From JAIBJN01 sp963811635 (lineage in GTDB: Bacteria; Actinomycetota; Thermoleophilia; Gaiellales; Gaiellaceae): a stretch of 64,000 nt of DNA. Position numbers and translations under genes: made by a program. Shown here one piece after another: positions 24,465-33,147 of this stretch (position 1 is the stretch's first letter; each line of letters opens with the position of its first letter). The notes beneath the pieces were generated by a model. It did no database searches. It was not told where the DNA came from and was given only the letters and a program-made list of their open reading frames with translations. The DNA is taken from positions 189,372 through 253,371 of the forward strand of contig CAWESB010000015.1 in the NCBI GenBank assembly GCA_963811635.1, given 5' to 3'.

Positions 24465-26333
24465 CTACGGCGAGGGCTCCGCGACCTCCTCGAGCAGCGC
24501 CTCCCAGCGGGCGAAGAGCGCCTGCAGATCCTCTCGTGCCCGAGCGTGTGCGGCGATCGTCTCGGTGTCGGTCCAGTCCTCGGCCAGCTTCTGCTCGAGT
24601 CGGGCGACCTCCCGCTCCGCCTGCTCGATCTCCGCCTCGACCGCGGCGAGCGGGTCGCGGCCGGGACTGGGCTTCGCCGCCGGGCGCGCCCTGGGCTCCT
24701 TCCGCACGGGCTCCGGCTTCGGCTCCTCGCGCTCCTCGCGCGCTCGCACGAGGTCGGCCCAGCCCCCGTCGTAGACCCGAACCGTGCCGTCCTCGATCGC
24801 CGCCGTCTTGTGGGCGACGGCGTCCAGGAGCGCGCGGTCGTGCGAGACGAGCAGGACGGTTCCGGGGAAGGCCTCGAGCGCCTCCTCGAGGGTCTCACGT
24901 GAATCGAGGTCGAGATGGTTCGTCGGCTCGTCGAGGACGAGGAGGTTCGCGCCCGACGTGACGAGGACGGCGAGGCCGAGGCGACGCCGCTCGCCGCCCG
25001 AGAGGTCGCGCACCTGCTTCATGTGGGCGTCCCAGCCGGAGAAGAGGAAGCGGCCCAGCAACGTCTGGGCCTGCGGGCGGTTGAGCCCGGTCATGACCTG
25101 GACGCAGTCGAGGACGCTGCCCCTCTCGTCCACCTCGAGGCCGTGCTGCGAGAAGTAGCCGACCTCGACCCCGTGGCCGAGCTTGAAGTCGCCCGCGACA
25201 GCGCGTTCGAGCAGGGTCGTCTTGCCGCTTCCGTTCGGGCCGACGAGGGCGATGTGGTCGCCGCGCTCGAGCGCGAACGAGACGTCGTTGAGGAGAACGC
25301 GGCCGGGGACCTCGACTCGCTCGTTCTCGAGGACGAGCACGTCGCGGCCGCTCCGCTTCGGTGGGGCGAAGTCGAATCCGAGCCCGCGCGTCCGACGCGT
25401 CAGCAGCGCGGCCTCCGAGGCGGCGGCGTTCTTCTCCTTGGCCAGGCGCCCGATCTGAGTCAGCTTCGCCTGGGCCTGCTTCGCCTTGTTCTTCTTGTAG
25501 CGGAAGCGCGCGACGAAGCGCTCGAGGCGCTCGATGTCGCCGGCGACGCGGTCGGCGGTCTTCTGGGCATGCGCCGCACGCTGGGCCTTCTCGAGCCGCC
25601 AGACGTGCCAGGGACCTGGGAAGTAGGTGGCGCGGCCGGCCTCGAGCTCGAGCGTGGCGTTGGTCACCGCCTCGAGGAACCAGCGGTCGTGGGCGACGAT
25701 CATGCAGGCGGCGTCGAGCGAGGCGAGCTCGCGCTCGAGCCATTCGAGGCTTGCGACGTCCAGGTGGTTGGTCGGCTCGTCGAGGAGGATGAGGTCGGGA
25801 TCGCCGGCCAGGGCGCGTGCGAGCGAGGCGCGCGTGATCTCGCCGCCCGAGAAGGTCGAGAGCTGGCGGTCGAAGTCGTCGTCGTGGAAGCCGAGGCCGC
25901 GAACGACCGCGCCTGCGTGGTCGCGCCACCCGTAGCCGCCTGCGTGCTCGAGGCGCGCCTGGGCGCGGGCGTAGGCGGCGAGCGTCGGCTCGTCGTGGTC
26001 GCCCTCGGCCATCGCCTGCTCGAGGCGTGCGAGCTCCCGCTCCGTGGCGACGAGGTCGGAGGCGCCCGAAAGCACGTACTCCCGGAGGCTGAGGTTTCGG
26101 TCGAGCGGCGGTCGTTGGTCGTGGAGCGCGACGCGTGTGCCCTTCTCGACTACGAGGTCGCCGCCCTCGATCGAGGTCTCGCCCATCAGCATGCGCATGA
26201 GCGTCGTCTTGCCGGCGCCGTTCGGGCCGGCGAGCGCCAGCCGGTCGCGGCGCTCGAGCTTGAACGAGACGGCGTCGAAGAGCAGGTTGCCCGCGAACTC
26301 CTTGCGCAGGTTGGAGGCGATCACCACGGCCAT
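24465..26333 (-). CDS. ABC-F family ATPase (ribosome-associated type)
   Basis: 622-residue soluble protein with two ABC ATPase domains and no TM. Domain 1: Walker A AGPNGAGKTTLMR, signature FSGGEITRASLARAL, Walker B LILLDEPTNHLD. The interdomain linker (about 240-320) is rich in Lys and Arg, as in the P-site tRNA interaction motif. Domain 2: VGPNGSGKTTLLE, LSGGERRRLGLAVL, LLVLDEPTNHLD. A C-terminal charged coiled coil (about 545-620, EAEIEQAEREVARLEQKLAE) resembles Uup-type proteins. ABC-F proteins act on the ribosome (translation-factor, resistance or assembly roles); which applies here is not known. Divergent from tkt. Confidence 0.93.
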   Translation of the reverse strand: MAVVIASNLRKEFAGNLLFDAVSFKLERRDRLALAGPNGAGKTTLMRMLMGETSIEGGDLVVEKGTRVALHDQRPPLDRNLSLREYVLSGASDLVATERELARLEQAMAEGDHDEPTLAAYARAQARLEHAGGYGWRDHAGAVVRGLGFHDDDFDRQLSTFSGGEITRASLARALAGDPDLILLDEPTNHLDVASLEWLERELASLDAACMIVAHDRWFLEAVTNATLELEAGRATYFPGPWHVWRLEKAQRAAHAQKTADRVAGDIERLERFVARFRYKKNKAKQAQAKLTQIGRLAKEKNAAASEAALLTRRTRGLGFDFAPPKRSGRDVLVLENERVEVPGRVLLNDVSFALERGDHIALVGPNGSGKTTLLERAVAGDFKLGHGVEVGYFSQHGLEVDERGSVLDCVQVMTGLNRPQAQTLLGRFLFSGWDAHMKQVRDLSGGERRRLGLAVLVTSGANLLVLDEPTNHLDLDSRETLEEALEAFPGTVLLVSHDRALLDAVAHKTAAIEDGTVRVYDGGWADLVRAREEREEPKPEPVRKEPRARPAAKPSPGRDPLAAVEAEIEQAEREVARLEQKLAEDWTDTETIAAHARAREDLQALFARWEALLEEVAEPSP

Positions 26334-26392
26334 GCCCGCAATGGTCGCACGGGCGTGCGTAGCCTCGCACCGGCCCGGGTAGGATGGCCCCC

Positions 26393-28237
26393 ATGAGCGA
26401 CCGCGAACGCTGGCAGGAGCTGGGACAGCAGCTGCGCGTGGATTCCGTGCGCGCCGCCGCCGCCGCGAGCTCGGGCCACCCCACCTCGTCGATGTCGGCG
26501 GCCGACCTGATGGCCGTCCTGCTCGACAAGTACCTCTGCTACGACTTCGGCCAGCCCGAGAACCCCGCCAACGACCACCTGATCTTCTCCAAGGGGCACG
26601 CCTCTCCGCTGGTCTACTCGCTCTTCAAGGCGGCCGGCGCGATCACCGAGGAGGAGCTTCTCACCTTCCGCAAGCTCGGCAGCCGGCTCGAGGGCCACCC
26701 GACGCCGATCCTCCCCTGGGTCGACGTCGCCACCGGCTCGCTCGGCCAGGGCCTGCCGATCGCCGTCGGCGTCGCGCTCGCCGGGAAGAAGCTCGACCGG
26801 CTGCCGTACCGCGTCTGGGCTCTTTGCGGCGACAGCGAGATGGCGGAGGGCTCGATGTGGGAGGCCTTCGAGCACGCGTCCAACGCGAAGCTCGACAACC
26901 TGACGGCGATCATCGACGTCAACCGCCTCGGGCAGCGCGGCGAGACCATGCATGGCTGGGATCTCGACTCGTACGTCCGCCGGGCCGAGGCCTACGACTG
27001 GCACGCGATTGCGATCGACGGGCACGACGTCGAGGCCATCGACGCGGCTTACGCGGAGGCGCTCGGGGTCGAGGGGCGCCCGACCGTGATCGTGGCCCGC
27101 ACCCTGAAGGGAAAGGGTGTGAAGGCGGTCGAGGACATGAACGGTATGCACGGGAAGCCGCTCGACGACCCGGAGGCCGCCGTGGCCGAGCTGGGCGGCG
27201 AGCGCGACCTGACCGTCCAGGTGGCGACGCGGGACTGGGCCGAGCCGCACTCCTTCGAAACCTCCCCGCTCGCGCTTCCGCGCTACGAGCTCGGCCAGGA
27301 GGTGGCGACGCGGAAGGCCTACGGCGAGGCTCTGGCCGCGCTGGGCGCAGCCGACGGGCTCGTGGTGGCGCTCGACGGCGAGGTCTCCAACTCCACCTAC
27401 TCCGAGATCTTCAAGGAGGCCCATCCCGAGCGCTTCTTCGAGATGTTCATCGCCGAGCAGCAGATGGTCGCCGCGGCTGTGGGGCTGCAGGTCCGCCGGT
27501 GGAAGCCGTTCGCCTCTACCTTCGCGGCCTTCCTCACGCGCGCCTACGACTTCATCCGCATGGCCGCCGTCAGCCGGGCGAACATCGCGCTTTCGGGCTC
27601 GCACGCGGGGGTCTCCATCGGTGAGGACGGCCCGTCGCAGATGGCCCTCGAGGACCTCGCGATGATGCGCGCGGTCGGCGGCAGCACCGTCCTCTACCCG
27701 TGCGACGCGAACCAGACGGCGAAGCTCGTCGCGGCGATGGCCCGGCTCGAGGGCATCACCTACCTCCGAACGACGCGCGGTGCGACGCCGGTCGTGTACG
27801 GGCCCGACGAGGAGTTTCCCGTCGGCGGCAGCCGCGTCCTCCGCTCGTCCGAGGAGGACGAGGTGACCATCGTCGGCGCCGGCATAACCACGGTCGAGGC
27901 GGTCGCGGCGGCCGACGCTCTCGCAGACGACGGGATCGCGGCCCGCGTGGTCGACTGCTACTCGCTGAAGCCGATCGACGTGGACGGGCTCCGAGAAGCC
28001 GCTGCCGCGACCGGCGCGGTCGTGACCGTCGAGGACCACTGGCCCGAGGGCGGGCTGGGCGAGGCTGTGCTCTCCGCGCTCGCGGGCATGGACGAGCAAC
28101 CGCGAGTCGAGCACCTCGCGGTGAGCGGGATGCCCGGCTCGGGCAAGCCCGCGGAGCTGCTGGCGGCGGCCGGGATCGACCGGGAGCACATCGCCGAGGC
28201 CGCGCGGCGGCTGGTCCGGGCGCGCGCGCTACGGTAA
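26393..28237 (+). CDS. tkt: Transketolase (short, animal-like type)
   Basis: Thiamine-diphosphate enzyme of the pentose phosphate pathway, first gene of a complete pathway operon. ATG 26393 has an AGGA about nine bases upstream; ATG 26384 in the same frame has no room for one. 614 residues. The N-terminal TPP domain has SSGHPTSSMSAADLM, SKGHASPLVYSL and LCGDSEMAEGSMWEAFEHAS, the GDG motif being read as GDS here. The middle pyrimidine domain has MFIAEQQMVAAAVGLQ and GVSIGEDGPSQMALED, followed by a C-terminal domain. The segment DVNRLGQRGETMHGWDLDSY and the length near 615 resemble the animal transketolase type rather than the usual bacterial enzyme of about 660 residues. Confidence 0.93.
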   Translation: MSDRERWQELGQQLRVDSVRAAAAASSGHPTSSMSAADLMAVLLDKYLCYDFGQPENPANDHLIFSKGHASPLVYSLFKAAGAITEEELLTFRKLGSRLEGHPTPILPWVDVATGSLGQGLPIAVGVALAGKKLDRLPYRVWALCGDSEMAEGSMWEAFEHASNAKLDNLTAIIDVNRLGQRGETMHGWDLDSYVRRAEAYDWHAIAIDGHDVEAIDAAYAEALGVEGRPTVIVARTLKGKGVKAVEDMNGMHGKPLDDPEAAVAELGGERDLTVQVATRDWAEPHSFETSPLALPRYELGQEVATRKAYGEALAALGAADGLVVALDGEVSNSTYSEIFKEAHPERFFEMFIAEQQMVAAAVGLQVRRWKPFASTFAAFLTRAYDFIRMAAVSRANIALSGSHAGVSIGEDGPSQMALEDLAMMRAVGGSTVLYPCDANQTAKLVAAMARLEGITYLRTTRGATPVVYGPDEEFPVGGSRVLRSSEEDEVTIVGAGITTVEAVAAADALADDGIAARVVDCYSLKPIDVDGLREAAAATGAVVTVEDHWPEGGLGEAVLSALAGMDEQPRVEHLAVSGMPGSGKPAELLAAAGIDREHIAEAARRLVRARALR

Positions 28238-28271
28238 GGGTGAAAACTCGCCGACCGGGAAGGACGGCAGC

Positions 28272-29378
28272 ATGGCCACATCTCGATTGCACCAGCTTTC
28301 GGAGCTCGGGCAGAGCGTCTGGATCGACTTCCTCTCGCGCGACATGCTCCGCTCGGGGAAGCTCCGCGCGCTGATGGACGAGGACGCCGTCGTCGGCGTC
28401 ACCTCCAACCCGACCATCTTCCAGAAGGCGATCTCCGCAGGGGACGCCTACGACGAGCAGCTCCGGCGCGAGCTCGAAGAGGAGAGCGATCCCAAGGAGC
28501 TCTTCCTGCGCCTCGCGATCAAGGACGTTCAGGACGCGTGTGACTTGCTCCGCCCGGTCTGGGACGCGGGCAAGGGCCAGGACGGGTACGTCTCGCTCGA
28601 GGTCGACCCGACGCTCGCCTTCGACACCGAGGGGACGATCGCCGAGGCGGCGCGCCTCCACGAGGTCGTCGACCGCGCCAACCTCTTCGTCAAGATCCCG
28701 GCCACGGAGCCGGGGTTGCCGGCGATCGAGGAGATGATCGCGCGTGGGAAGTCGATCAACGTCACCCTGATCTTCTCGCTGCAGCGCTACTCGGAGGTCG
28801 CCGAGGCGTACGTGCGCGGGCTCGAGCGGCTCGTCGAGGCGGGCGGCGACCCGTCCACCGTCGCGTCGGTTGCGAGCTTCTTCGTCTCCCGCGTCGACAC
28901 CGAGGCCGACCGCAGGCTCGACGAGGTCAGCGGCCCGGAGGAGCTCAAGGGGACGCTCGCGATCGCCAACGCGAAGCTGGCCTACCGGCGCTACCAGGAG
29001 ATCTTCTCCGGCGACCGCTGGGGCGCCCTCGCCGAGCGGGGGGCGACGACGCAGCGGTGCCTCTGGGCGTCGACGTCGACGAAGAATCCGGCCTACCGCG
29101 ACGTCCTGTACGTGGAGGAGCTGATCGGCTCGCAGACCGTCAACACGATGCCCGAGGAGACGATCGACGCCTTCCAGGACCACGGAAACGTCGAGCTGAC
29201 GCTCACCCAGGGCCTCGAGGAGGCGAACGAGGTTCTCCGGCGGTTCGAACAGGCCGGGATCGATTACGACGACGTCACCGCCACGCTCGAGCGTGAGGGG
29301 GTCGACAAGTTCTCGGAATCGTTCGCCGAGCTCCTCGACGGCATCCGCGCCAAGTCCGGCGAGCTCGTCGCCACGTAG
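28272..29378 (+). CDS. tal: Transaldolase
   Basis: 368-residue Schiff-base transaldolase of the non-oxidative pentose phosphate branch. Motifs: QSVWIDFLSRDML, VVGVTSNPTIFQKAI, VSLEVDPTLAFDTEGTIAEA, the catalytic Lys in NLFVKIPATEPG, INVTLIFSLQRYSEVAEAY, and RCLWASTSTKNPAYRDVLYV. It follows tkt by 34 bases. Its TAG stop is followed by TAC and then the GTG start of pgi in the same reading frame, so the two genes look like a Tal-Pgi fusion divided by one stop codon. Confidence 0.95.
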   Translation: MATSRLHQLSELGQSVWIDFLSRDMLRSGKLRALMDEDAVVGVTSNPTIFQKAISAGDAYDEQLRRELEEESDPKELFLRLAIKDVQDACDLLRPVWDAGKGQDGYVSLEVDPTLAFDTEGTIAEAARLHEVVDRANLFVKIPATEPGLPAIEEMIARGKSINVTLIFSLQRYSEVAEAYVRGLERLVEAGGDPSTVASVASFFVSRVDTEADRRLDEVSGPEELKGTLAIANAKLAYRRYQEIFSGDRWGALAERGATTQRCLWASTSTKNPAYRDVLYVEELIGSQTVNTMPEETIDAFQDHGNVELTLTQGLEEANEVLRRFEQAGIDYDDVTATLEREGVDKFSESFAELLDGIRAKSGELVAT

Positions 29379-29381
29379 TAC

Positions 29382-30737
29382 GTGGACCCGGCCGAGCTCG
29401 TCGAGCGGATCTGGGCGCGGGACGCGACGCTCTGGACGGGGTCTGACGAGGACCGCTGGCTCGGCTGGCTCGACGAGCCGGAGCGCATGCTGGAGCTGCT
29501 GCCCGAGATCCAGGCCTTCGCCGAGGACGTGCGCGGCGCGTTCGACGCCACCGTGCTCCTGGGAATGGGCGGGTCGAGCCTCGCTCCCGAGGTGTTGAGG
29601 CAGTCCTCCGGCGCCGACGGCTTCCACGTTCTCGACACCACGCACCCGGCGGCGGTCAAGCGGCTCGCCGGCTCGCTCGACCTCGGCCGCACGCTCTTCG
29701 TCGTCGCCTCCAAGTCGGGGACGACGCTCGAGACGCGCTGCCATCTCGACTACTTCTGGGGCCTGACGGGCGGCCGCGCGGAGTCGTTCGTCGCGATCAC
29801 CGACCCCGGCTCCGCCCTCGAGGCGCTCGCCGAGGAACGCGGCTTCCGCGGCGTCTTCCACGGTGAGCCGACCATCGGCGGCCGCTACTCCGCGCTCTCT
29901 GCCTTCGGCGTCGTCCCGGCGGCGCTGATGGGTGCCGACGTCGTCGGCCTCGTTCAGGGCGCCGTCGAGATGGCGGAGCGCTGCCGGACGCCGGAGAGCC
30001 CCGGCGTCCGGCTGGGCCTCCAGCTCGGTTCGGGCTGGCGCGACGGGCGGGACAAGGTGGTCTTCGAGAACCCGCACGGCCTCGGCCTCTGGCTGGAGCA
30101 GCTCATCGCCGAGTCGACCGGCAAGCAGGGCAAGGGCCTGGTGCCCGCGCCCGGGAACGGCGCAGACGGGCCCGACCGCCAGGAGGCGGAGCTCGAGCTC
30201 GGCGCGGGTCTCGGCGCCGAGTTCTACCGCTGGGAGACGGCCACTGCCGCCGCCGGCGCCGTCCTCGGCATCAACCCGTTCGACCAGCCCAACGTCCAGG
30301 AGGCCAAGGACCGCACCACGGAGGTCCTTTCCGGACACGCCCGGGGTCTGACCCCTGACACGTCCGACGGAGGCATGCCTGCCGTGGAGGAGCTCCTCGC
30401 GGGCGCGTCCCCGCCGAACTACGTCGCAGTCCAGGCATTCGTCGACCCGGAGCGGGAAGCGGAGCTCGAGCCGCTCGTCGAGCGCGCCCGCGCGACCGGG
30501 TGCGTCGTCACCAAGGGGCTGGGGCCGCGCTACCTGCACTCGACCGGGCAGCTCCACAAGGGCGGGCCGCCGACGGGGTGTTTCGTCCAGGTCGTGGACG
30601 ACCCCGGCGACGAGCTGGCCATCCCGGGGAGAGAGTTCGGCTTCCGCCGCCTCATCCACGCTCAGGCCGAGGGGGACCTCGCCTCGCTCCGCGAGCGCGG
30701 GCGACCCGTCGTCCGCGTCAGACTGGAGGAACTGTGA
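29382..30737 (+). CDS. pgi: Glucose-6-phosphate isomerase (Tal-Pgi fusion type), carrying a translated palindromic repeat
   Basis: Interconverts glucose-6-phosphate and fructose-6-phosphate. 451 residues from GTG 29382. SIS-type sugar-phosphate motifs: LLGMGGSSLAPEVLRQS, VASKSGTTLETR, ITDPGSALEALA and GGRYSALSAFGVVPAAL, with the C-terminal ALGINPFDQPNV-like segment (here VLGINPFDQPNVQEAK). It is shorter than classical Pgi (about 550) and resembles the isomerase half of bifunctional transaldolase/isomerase proteins. It is in frame with tal, three bases after tal's stop. Residues around SGHARGLTPDTSD are encoded by a copy of the GGGGTC-N-GACCCC palindrome (30333-30365), apparently an in-frame insertion. 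The stop overlaps gnd (GTGA). Confidence 0.93.
   Translation: MDPAELVERIWARDATLWTGSDEDRWLGWLDEPERMLELLPEIQAFAEDVRGAFDATVLLGMGGSSLAPEVLRQSSGADGFHVLDTTHPAAVKRLAGSLDLGRTLFVVASKSGTTLETRCHLDYFWGLTGGRAESFVAITDPGSALEALAEERGFRGVFHGEPTIGGRYSALSAFGVVPAALMGADVVGLVQGAVEMAERCRTPESPGVRLGLQLGSGWRDGRDKVVFENPHGLGLWLEQLIAESTGKQGKGLVPAPGNGADGPDRQEAELELGAGLGAEFYRWETATAAAGAVLGINPFDQPNVQEAKDRTTEVLSGHARGLTPDTSDGGMPAVEELLAGASPPNYVAVQAFVDPEREAELEPLVERARATGCVVTKGLGPRYLHSTGQLHKGGPPTGCFVQVVDDPGDELAIPGREFGFRRLIHAQAEGDLASLRERGRPVVRVRLEEL
30333..30365. repeat. Palindromic repeat copy B, inside the pgi coding sequence
   Basis: The core GGGGTCTGACCCC, flanked by GGACACGCCC on the left and TGACACGTCC on the right, matches copies A, C and D. 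It is translated in frame as part of Pgi (GHARGLTPDTS). The core is a perfect 6-bp inverted repeat around T; the outer arms are imperfect. Confidence 0.75.
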
Positions 30738-31636
30738 AGCTCGGAATCGTCGGCCTCGGCCGCATGGGCGGCAACATGACGGAGCGCCTGCGCAAGGGCG
30801 GCCACGAGGTGGAGACCTATGCCCGCACCGCGCCGGACCGCACCGCCGACTCCCTCGTCGAGTTGGCCACGAAGGTCGACCAGCCGCGCGTCGTCTGGCT
30901 GATGATCCCGGCCGGCGACCCGACGGAGCTGGCGTTCCAGACCCTCCTGGGGCTGCTCGAAGACGGCGACATCCTCATCGACGGCGGCAACTCGAACTTC
31001 CGCGACTCGATCCGTCGCGCCGAGCAGGCGAAGAAGAAGGGCGTGTGCCTCCTCGACGCGGGCGTATCGGGCGGCATCTGGGGCCTCGCCGAGGGCTACT
31101 GCATCATGGCCGGCGGCGACAAGGCGGCGTTCGACACCGTGGAGCCGATCCTGGCTACCCTCGCTCCCGAGGGCGGCTACGCGCACGTCGGGCCGGCCGG
31201 CGCCGGGCACTTCGTGAAGATGGTGCACAACGGGATCGAGTACGGCCTCATGCAGGCCTACGCGGAGGGCTTCGAGCTCCTGCGCGCGATCGACCTCTAC
31301 GACCTCGACCTCGACCAGATCTCGGCGCTCTGGCAACACGGCTCCGTCGTGCGCAGCTGGCTGCTCGAGCTCTTGCAGCGCGCGTTCGAGGCGGACCCGG
31401 GCCTCGAGCAGATCCGCGGGTTCGTCCAGGACTCGGGCGAGGGCCGCTGGACGATCCACGAGGCGATCGAGAGCGCCGTGCCGATGCCCGCGATCTCGGC
31501 CGCCCTCTACGCGCGCTTCGCCTCCCGCCAGGACGAGTCCTTCGCGGCCAAGGTGAACGCGGCGCTCCGCAACCAGTTCGGTGGCCACGCGGTCGAGGCC
31601 GCCCGGCCCCCGGAGGAGGCGAAGACGGCCGAATGA
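30734..31636 (+). CDS. gnd: 6-phosphogluconate dehydrogenase (decarboxylating), short type
   Basis: Oxidises 6-phosphogluconate to ribulose-5-phosphate and CO2. GTG 30734 overlaps the pgi stop (GTGA), giving 300 residues. N-terminal Rossmann motif KLGIVGLGRMGGNM, then VWLMIPAGDPTE, IDGGNSNFRDS, DAGVSGGIWGLAEGYCIMAGG, VGPAGAGHFVKMVHNGIEYG (catalytic Lys) and SGEGRWTIHEAIE. The length of about 300, rather than 470, fits the GndA-like short family found in many actinobacteria. The cofactor (NAD or NADP) is not assigned. The end overlaps zwf (ATGA). Confidence 0.94.
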   Translation: MKLGIVGLGRMGGNMTERLRKGGHEVETYARTAPDRTADSLVELATKVDQPRVVWLMIPAGDPTELAFQTLLGLLEDGDILIDGGNSNFRDSIRRAEQAKKKGVCLLDAGVSGGIWGLAEGYCIMAGGDKAAFDTVEPILATLAPEGGYAHVGPAGAGHFVKMVHNGIEYGLMQAYAEGFELLRAIDLYDLDLDQISALWQHGSVVRSWLLELLQRAFEADPGLEQIRGFVQDSGEGRWTIHEAIESAVPMPAISAALYARFASRQDESFAAKVNAALRNQFGGHAVEAARPPEEAKTAE

Positions 31637-33147
31637 CCGAGACCGCCGTCGCCGAGAACCCCCTGGCCGCAGGCCTGCGCATGCGCCGGCCGCCGGAGCC
31701 GTTTGCGCTCACGATCTTCGGCGCCTCCGGCGACCTGACCCAGCGGAAGCTGATGCCGGCGCTCTACTCGCTGGCCTTCCGCGGCCTCCTACCCGAGCAC
31801 TACGGCATCGTCGGCGTCTCGCGTACGCCGATGGAGACCGACGACTTCCGCGACCGCATGCGCCAGGCGATCACCGAGCACGCGCGCGTCGAGTTCCGGC
31901 AGGACGTCTGGGACAGGCTGGCCGAGAACATGTCCTACGTGGCGGCCGACTTCGGCGAGCACGGCGGCGAGCAGGAGCTGCTTTCGTGCCTCGACGAGTT
32001 CGACCGCCACAAGGGGACCGGCGGCAACCGCGTCTACTACCTCGCCGTCCCGCCTAAGGCGATCGCCCCGATCGTCACTGCGCTCGGCACGACGCGCCGC
32101 GGGACGGGGTGGGCGCGACTGATCGTCGAGAAGCCGTTCGGCCACGACCTCGCGAGCGCCCAGGAGCTGAACCTGCTCATCCACGAGCACTTCGACGAGT
32201 CGGAGATCTTCCGCATCGACCACTACCTGGGCAAGGAGACCGTCCAGAACATGCTGGTCCTGCGCTTCGCCAACGGCATCTTCGAGCCGATCTGGAACCG
32301 CCAGTTCATCGACCATGTGCAGATCACGGTGGCCGAGTCGCTCGGGGTCGAGGGCCGCGGGGAGTTCTACGAGGACGTCGGGGCCATGCGCGACGTCGTC
32401 CAGAACCACATGCTCCAGCTTGTCGCGCTCACGGCGATGGAGCCACCGATCGACTTCGAGGCCGACGCGGTGCGCAACGAGAAGGTGAAGGTGCTGCGGG
32501 CGATCCACACGCCGGGCCCGAAGCACGTCGTCCGCGGCGAGTACGGCCCCGGCTTCATCGAGGGCGTCGAGGTGCCCGGCTACCGCGAGGAGCCCGGCGT
32601 GCGGCCGGACTCGGAGACCGAGACCTATGTCGCTGCCAAGCTCTACGTCGACAACTGGCGCTGGGCGGACACGCCCTTCTACATCCGCACGGGCAAGCGG
32701 CTCCCGCGGCGCGAGACGACGATCGCGATCCAGTTCAAGCGCGCGCCGCACCCGCCGTTCGAGATCGACGACGAGGAGGGACTGCGCCCCAACATCCTCC
32801 TGGTCCACATCCAGCCCGACGAGGGCGTCTCGCTCGCGATCGGCGCGAAGGTGCCCGGCCAGGGCGTCTCCATCCGCACCGTGCACATGGACTTCCTCTA
32901 CGGCGGCGCCTTCCGCGTCGGACTTCCCGAGGCGTACGAGCGTCTCATCCTCGACTGCCTGCTCGGCGACGCCACGCTGTTCACGCGCGCGGACGAGGTC
33001 GAGGAGCAGTGGGCGATCGTCGACGCGATGCTCGCCCCCTGGAAGCGCGACCGGCCGCACTTCCCCAACTACGCGGCCGGGGCGTGGGGCCCGCTCGCGG
33101 CCGACGAGCTCCTGCACCGCGACGGCCGCTCCTGGAGGCGGCACTAG
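31633..33147 (+). CDS. zwf: Glucose-6-phosphate 1-dehydrogenase
   Basis: First enzyme of the oxidative pentose phosphate branch. 504 residues from ATG 31633, coupled to gnd by ATGA. Diagnostic motifs: ALTIFGASGDLTQRKLMPAL (nucleotide-binding GASGDLxxRK), YLAVPPKAIAPIV, IVEKPFGHDL, the catalytic-site signature FRIDHYLGKETVQNML, RNEKVKVL and RTGKRLPRRETTIAIQFK. Upstream of opcA, whose product assembles or activates Zwf in actinobacteria and cyanobacteria. Confidence 0.96.
   Translation: MTETAVAENPLAAGLRMRRPPEPFALTIFGASGDLTQRKLMPALYSLAFRGLLPEHYGIVGVSRTPMETDDFRDRMRQAITEHARVEFRQDVWDRLAENMSYVAADFGEHGGEQELLSCLDEFDRHKGTGGNRVYYLAVPPKAIAPIVTALGTTRRGTGWARLIVEKPFGHDLASAQELNLLIHEHFDESEIFRIDHYLGKETVQNMLVLRFANGIFEPIWNRQFIDHVQITVAESLGVEGRGEFYEDVGAMRDVVQNHMLQLVALTAMEPPIDFEADAVRNEKVKVLRAIHTPGPKHVVRGEYGPGFIEGVEVPGYREEPGVRPDSETETYVAAKLYVDNWRWADTPFYIRTGKRLPRRETTIAIQFKRAPHPPFEIDDEEGLRPNILLVHIQPDEGVSLAIGAKVPGQGVSIRTVHMDFLYGGAFRVGLPEAYERLILDCLLGDATLFTRADEVEEQWAIVDAMLAPWKRDRPHFPNYAAGAWGPLAADELLHRDGRSWRRH

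Noticed and set aside
29436..29449. Possible fifth copy of the palindrome (GGGGTCTGAC in pgi)
   Set aside because: Only the left half of the core matches; the right half and the flanks are unrelated, and the residues fit normal Pgi.
27756..30659. 967-codon minus-strand open frame opposite tkt, tal and pgi
   Set aside because: It lies antisense to three well-identified enzymes and has low-complexity composition; a high-GC shadow.
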